Positions 61,556 to 64,000 of a stretch of 64,000 nucleotides of DNA are shown here, piece by piece. How positions within the stretch are numbered: position 1 is the first letter of the stretch; every line of letters begins with the position of its first letter. The stretch is from assembly GCA_016125085.1 (NCBI GenBank), contig WGMM01000033.1, positions 160,792 to 224,791 on the forward strand. Reading direction: 5' to 3'. Both the position numbers and the translations under genes were made by a program. The notes beneath the pieces are model-generated. The model did no database searches and was not told where the DNA came from. It was given only the letters and a program-made list of their open reading frames with translations. Origin of the DNA: a bacterium (GTDB taxonomy: Bacteria > Planctomycetota > Planctomycetia > Isosphaerales > Isosphaeraceae).

Positions 61556-62191
61556 ATGAGCCAACCTGAACGAGCCAGCGGCGAGAACGAAAGCGAAGCC
61601 GTCAAAACCGGCTCTTCCGCACGCCCCGCGGCCCATGCTGGCAGTGGCGCAATGCCTGCGGGAGCCACTACTTACGCGAACACTCCTGTTCCGGGTGTCA
61701 CAATCCAGGACTGGTCAAGCGTGCCGGGTGTGCAGGCCGTTTCACCAGCCCAGAAGCCCGCTCCCAGGCCGGCCACGACACCTGCTGCGAAAGTCACCAG
61801 CGCGTTTCTGTATGTGAGGTCGATCGAAAAGTCGGTCGAATTCTATCGAGAAGCGCTGGGTGCGACACTTGCCCAGAAACACGCTCAGGAAGACGGCGGC
61901 CCCGCTACTTTGGCGATCATGCGGCTGGGCGATTTCTCGATCATGCTGCACGTGGCTGACGAAAACGACCTGGATCTCAACGAGACCAAGCCGGGCGTCG
62001 GTATTCATATGCAATTTCGCGTGGCCGACGTCGACTCCGCATATGCCCGGGCCTGTAACGCCGGCTATTATTCCCGCGTTTCGGATGGGCCGATCGACCA
62101 GGAATGGGGCTGGCGAGAGTTCGCGATCAAAGACCCCGACGGCTACATCTGGTCCGTGTATCAGGACAAATCAGGCGGTGCCTGGGCCTGA
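61556..62191 (+). CDS. VOC superfamily (glyoxalase-like) protein with disordered N-terminus
   Basis: 211 residues from ATG 61556, supported by AAGGGGAG upstream; the frame opens at 61487. The first 75-80 residues are Ala/Pro/Ser-rich and disordered. The vicinal-oxygen-chelate domain follows (SAFLYVRSIEKSVEFYREALGA, LGDFSIMLHVADEND, MQFRVADVDSAYARACNAG, EFAIKDPDGYIWSVYQD) with possible metal ligands His and Glu. Members include glyoxalases, dioxygenases and drug-resistance proteins. The substrate is unknown. Confidence 0.88.
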   Translation: MSQPERASGENESEAVKTGSSARPAAHAGSGAMPAGATTYANTPVPGVTIQDWSSVPGVQAVSPAQKPAPRPATTPAAKVTSAFLYVRSIEKSVEFYREALGATLAQKHAQEDGGPATLAIMRLGDFSIMLHVADENDLDLNETKPGVGIHMQFRVADVDSAYARACNAGYYSRVSDGPIDQEWGWREFAIKDPDGYIWSVYQDKSGGAWA

Positions 62192-62307
62192 TCGCCTTGG
62201 TAAGCCCGGAATCTCAGAGTTCGAGCGTCGTTCGGACGATTCCCGTTCGAATCGGACTTGCTTGACGACCAGCTCTCGGAAATTCGAAATTCGAGCCAGC
62301 CGGATAT

Positions 62308-62760
62308 TCAGGGCTTACCGGTTCGGTCGCGTCCCTCTTTCGAAATCGTGCGTGACACGTCCCGCTTCATGGTTTTCACGAACGCGACCTGGCGGAACCG
62401 CAGCGCCGACCAGTCCGCATCGATGGCCACCATGCGTACAGGTTCGTATCCGGCCTTGCCGAGACTTTCCCAGCCCGTATCGCGGTTGAATTCGCACTTG
62501 TATTTCTTCGAAGATCCTTTGGGATAGACCATCCAGATCGTCGCGTCCGGCTCGGCGGCTGCCGTCAGGCTCGACGAGGCCTTGTCGACCTCCGCCAGCT
62601 TTTTGACGAAAGCCAGTGCGAACTTGACGGGGCCGTTTACGGACCGTTCGATGCGAACGTTCGACAGTGCTTGCAATTCCGGCTCGAACGATTCGGGAGC
62701 GTCAAGCACATGGATGACCTGGTTTGACGCGAGATTGAGCTTCGTGAAGAGCGGAGTCAT
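62308..62760 (-). CDS. DUF3052-like small protein
   Basis: 150 residues from ATG 62760, dropping a 47-codon extension to 62901 with no support. Sequence resembles small proteins of DUF3052-like type: VIHVLDAPESFEPELQAL, IWMVYPKGSSKKYKCEFNRD, WESLGKAGYEPVRMVAIDADWSALRFRQV. No enzyme site is seen. Single gene convergent to VOC. Function unknown. Confidence 0.65.
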   Translation of the reverse strand: MTPLFTKLNLASNQVIHVLDAPESFEPELQALSNVRIERSVNGPVKFALAFVKKLAEVDKASSSLTAAAEPDATIWMVYPKGSSKKYKCEFNRDTGWESLGKAGYEPVRMVAIDADWSALRFRQVAFVKTMKRDVSRTISKEGRDRTGKP

Positions 62761-62932
62761 CGGTTGGCTCGGTCCAAATGCCTGGCAAGACTTGCCGGGG
62801 TGATACGATCCGACGAACGGATCAGGGGCGATCGATGTATTTTCGGCCGCTGGAATCAAACAGTCAACCGTTTCGAATTCGGACCGAAGCCCAGAACTCA
62901 ATGAAGCGAAAGCTCATCGAGTGATGATCGCT

Positions 62933-63529
62933 TCACTGTTCGTCTATGGAGAAACAGGGCTGAAAGACCTTTGCGATCGTCATACAGAGATGCTCTTCGG
63001 ATACAGGAAAATCCATGCATAAAGATTCGGCCGCCTCACCGAACCAGCGAACGTATCGCGGATTTTCCGGTGCGAGCACGATACTGGCACATTTTCCGAG
63101 GATCCTGCCGAGAGACTGGCCACAATAACCGGAATGATCGCGCAGCACTCCACCGACATTGACGTTCAAGGCGAATCGGATCGCATTTCGTTCGACGGCT
63201 GCTCGCGTCTCCAGTGAGATCGGGGCATTCCGCCAGGCGATCAGTGATTCCACGGCCATTCTCGCCTGTGAATCGACTTCAGAGACCGAATCCGGATTTT
63301 TCGAATATTCCGTCAGCGCGATTTCCGCGATCGAGCAAGCGGCTTTCGCAACTGGCTCGTGGCCGATCGCTCGCAAAGCCATGCGCCAGTGGCGATCGCC
63401 GCCGTGTTTCATGGAGGCCAGTTCGAAAGGCTCTGGAGCCTTGGTCCCGAGGAGATTCCTTGAGGCGGAATGCCCCAGATATGCCGCGATTTCGAGACTC
63501 ACTGAAGATCCGCCATTTGCCATCATCAC
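62933..63529 (-). CDS. Hypothetical helical protein
   Basis: 198 residues, mostly helical (SLEIAAYLGHSASRNLLG, ALRAIGHEPVAKAACSIAEIALTEYSK). Several Cys and His residues but no known motif. Begins with a run of three Met codons, start uncertain by a few residues. No family recognised. Its upstream gene in the same direction, if any, is outside the window. Confidence 0.55.
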   Translation of the reverse strand: MMMANGGSSVSLEIAAYLGHSASRNLLGTKAPEPFELASMKHGGDRHWRMALRAIGHEPVAKAACSIAEIALTEYSKNPDSVSEVDSQARMAVESLIAWRNAPISLETRAAVERNAIRFALNVNVGGVLRDHSGYCGQSLGRILGKCASIVLAPENPRYVRWFGEAAESLCMDFPVSEEHLCMTIAKVFQPCFSIDEQ

Positions 63530-64000
63530 ACCGAATTATACGACTTTCCGATCGAACGACTTCCAAATGAATCATAAGTCGACGGAGCCTGAAATGTCAC
63601 GTGATTCCGGTCATCAACGCATGGAATTGGTCATTTGATGAATGGCATGCCAGCGACGCAAGCATGACGCCGAACGGCTTCGACAGCCATTCGTGCTGCC
63701 TATGGCATCGGAATACGAGTCATCAAAAAGCGTCGAATTGCACTCATCGACAGGAACCGGCGAGAATTCGACAGCTGAATCCTCCGAATTCGAACGAAAG
63801 TTCGGGTTCGATCGTATCCAGGAATCGAACTTTCCTCAATTCGATTCGACTCAATCGGCCGTACTTCGGATTTCGGCAAGCATTACTTTGCCAAAGCAAT
63901 CGCTCCGGATGATGCGGAACTGCGACTTTCTCCAAGGTCACCACGGTATCGTTTTGGGGCTGTCATGCATCGGGCAACGTTCGAAACACGAATCATGAAC
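63530..64000. other. Right-edge region, no supported gene
   Basis: Short frames exist on both strands (for example 63642-63998 on the forward strand), but they lack motif, ribosome site or typical codon pattern. It may hold the promoter of the gene starting at 63529. Confidence 0.4.

Noticed and set aside
63642..63998. Forward frame of 118 codons at the right edge
   Set aside because: No motif, ribosome site or homologue-like pattern; could not be supported.

Overview
The window looks like chromosomal DNA of a planctomycete (phylum Planctomycetota). The evidence is the mix of families: an ECF sigma factor overlapping a membrane Ser/Thr kinase, Tat-dependent DUF1501 proteins, PEP-CTERM proteins ending in a VPEPSTYALG-type motif plus an Arg-rich tail, a very long signal peptidase I carrying a zinc ribbon, and a Tat-exported Gfo/Idh/MocA oxidoreductase. 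Base composition is moderately GC-rich and fairly even, apart from a few AT-richer spacers. There is no prophage, CRISPR array, rRNA operon or intact transposon. The genus cannot be fixed from the sequence alone.

Layout. 1-2321: sigma factor/kinase pair, kinase cut by the left edge. 2451-5363: a cluster of two PEP-CTERM genes and one 5'-truncated copy with a duplicated spacer, ending in a short tandem/inverted repeat. 5398-9921: MBL hydrolase, recJ and small conserved or unknown genes. 10152-14223: HEAT-repeat protein, GXGXG protein and lipoprotein in one operon, with a large unknown gene upstream. 14488-19451 (+): M14 peptidase, murB and an FtsQ-like gene. 19522-22947: two paralogous membrane TPR proteins. 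23359-24882: paired PEP-CTERM paralogues. 25225-30274: oxidoreductase/DoxX pair, ApbE and a further PEP-CTERM gene. 30776-39675: housekeeping stretch with lepA-lepB, a DUF2721-like gene, truD, an RluA-type synthase and a ROK kinase. 39906-40562: a PEP-CTERM pseudogene with two in-frame stops. 40778-47794: DUF1501, a receptor with a degenerate cyclase domain, and two GT-C-like membrane proteins. 47996-55977: lipoprotein, then DUF1501-phosphoesterase, then a sodium symporter joined to a beta-lactamase/NamZ fusion. 56270-58410: a frameshifted second receptor of the degenerate-cyclase type. 58713-58785: tRNA-Lys(CUU). 59020-63529: GT9, alpha/beta hydrolase, VOC protein and two small genes.

Themes. 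(1) Exported surface proteins: seven PEP-CTERM loci, of which five are intact, one is truncated and one is nonsense-mutated; no exosortase gene is present. (2) Peptidoglycan: murB with an FtsQ-like gene, and a symporter translationally coupled to a beta-lactamase/NamZ fusion, which suggests wall turnover with uptake. (3) Signalling: the sigma/kinase pair and two receptors whose cyclase domains lack the metal-binding aspartates. The observations most worth a second look are the conserved-flank/divergent-core PEP-CTERM cassettes, the catalytically incomplete cyclase receptors, the murB-ftsQ remnant, and the two decayed genes with precisely located lesions.
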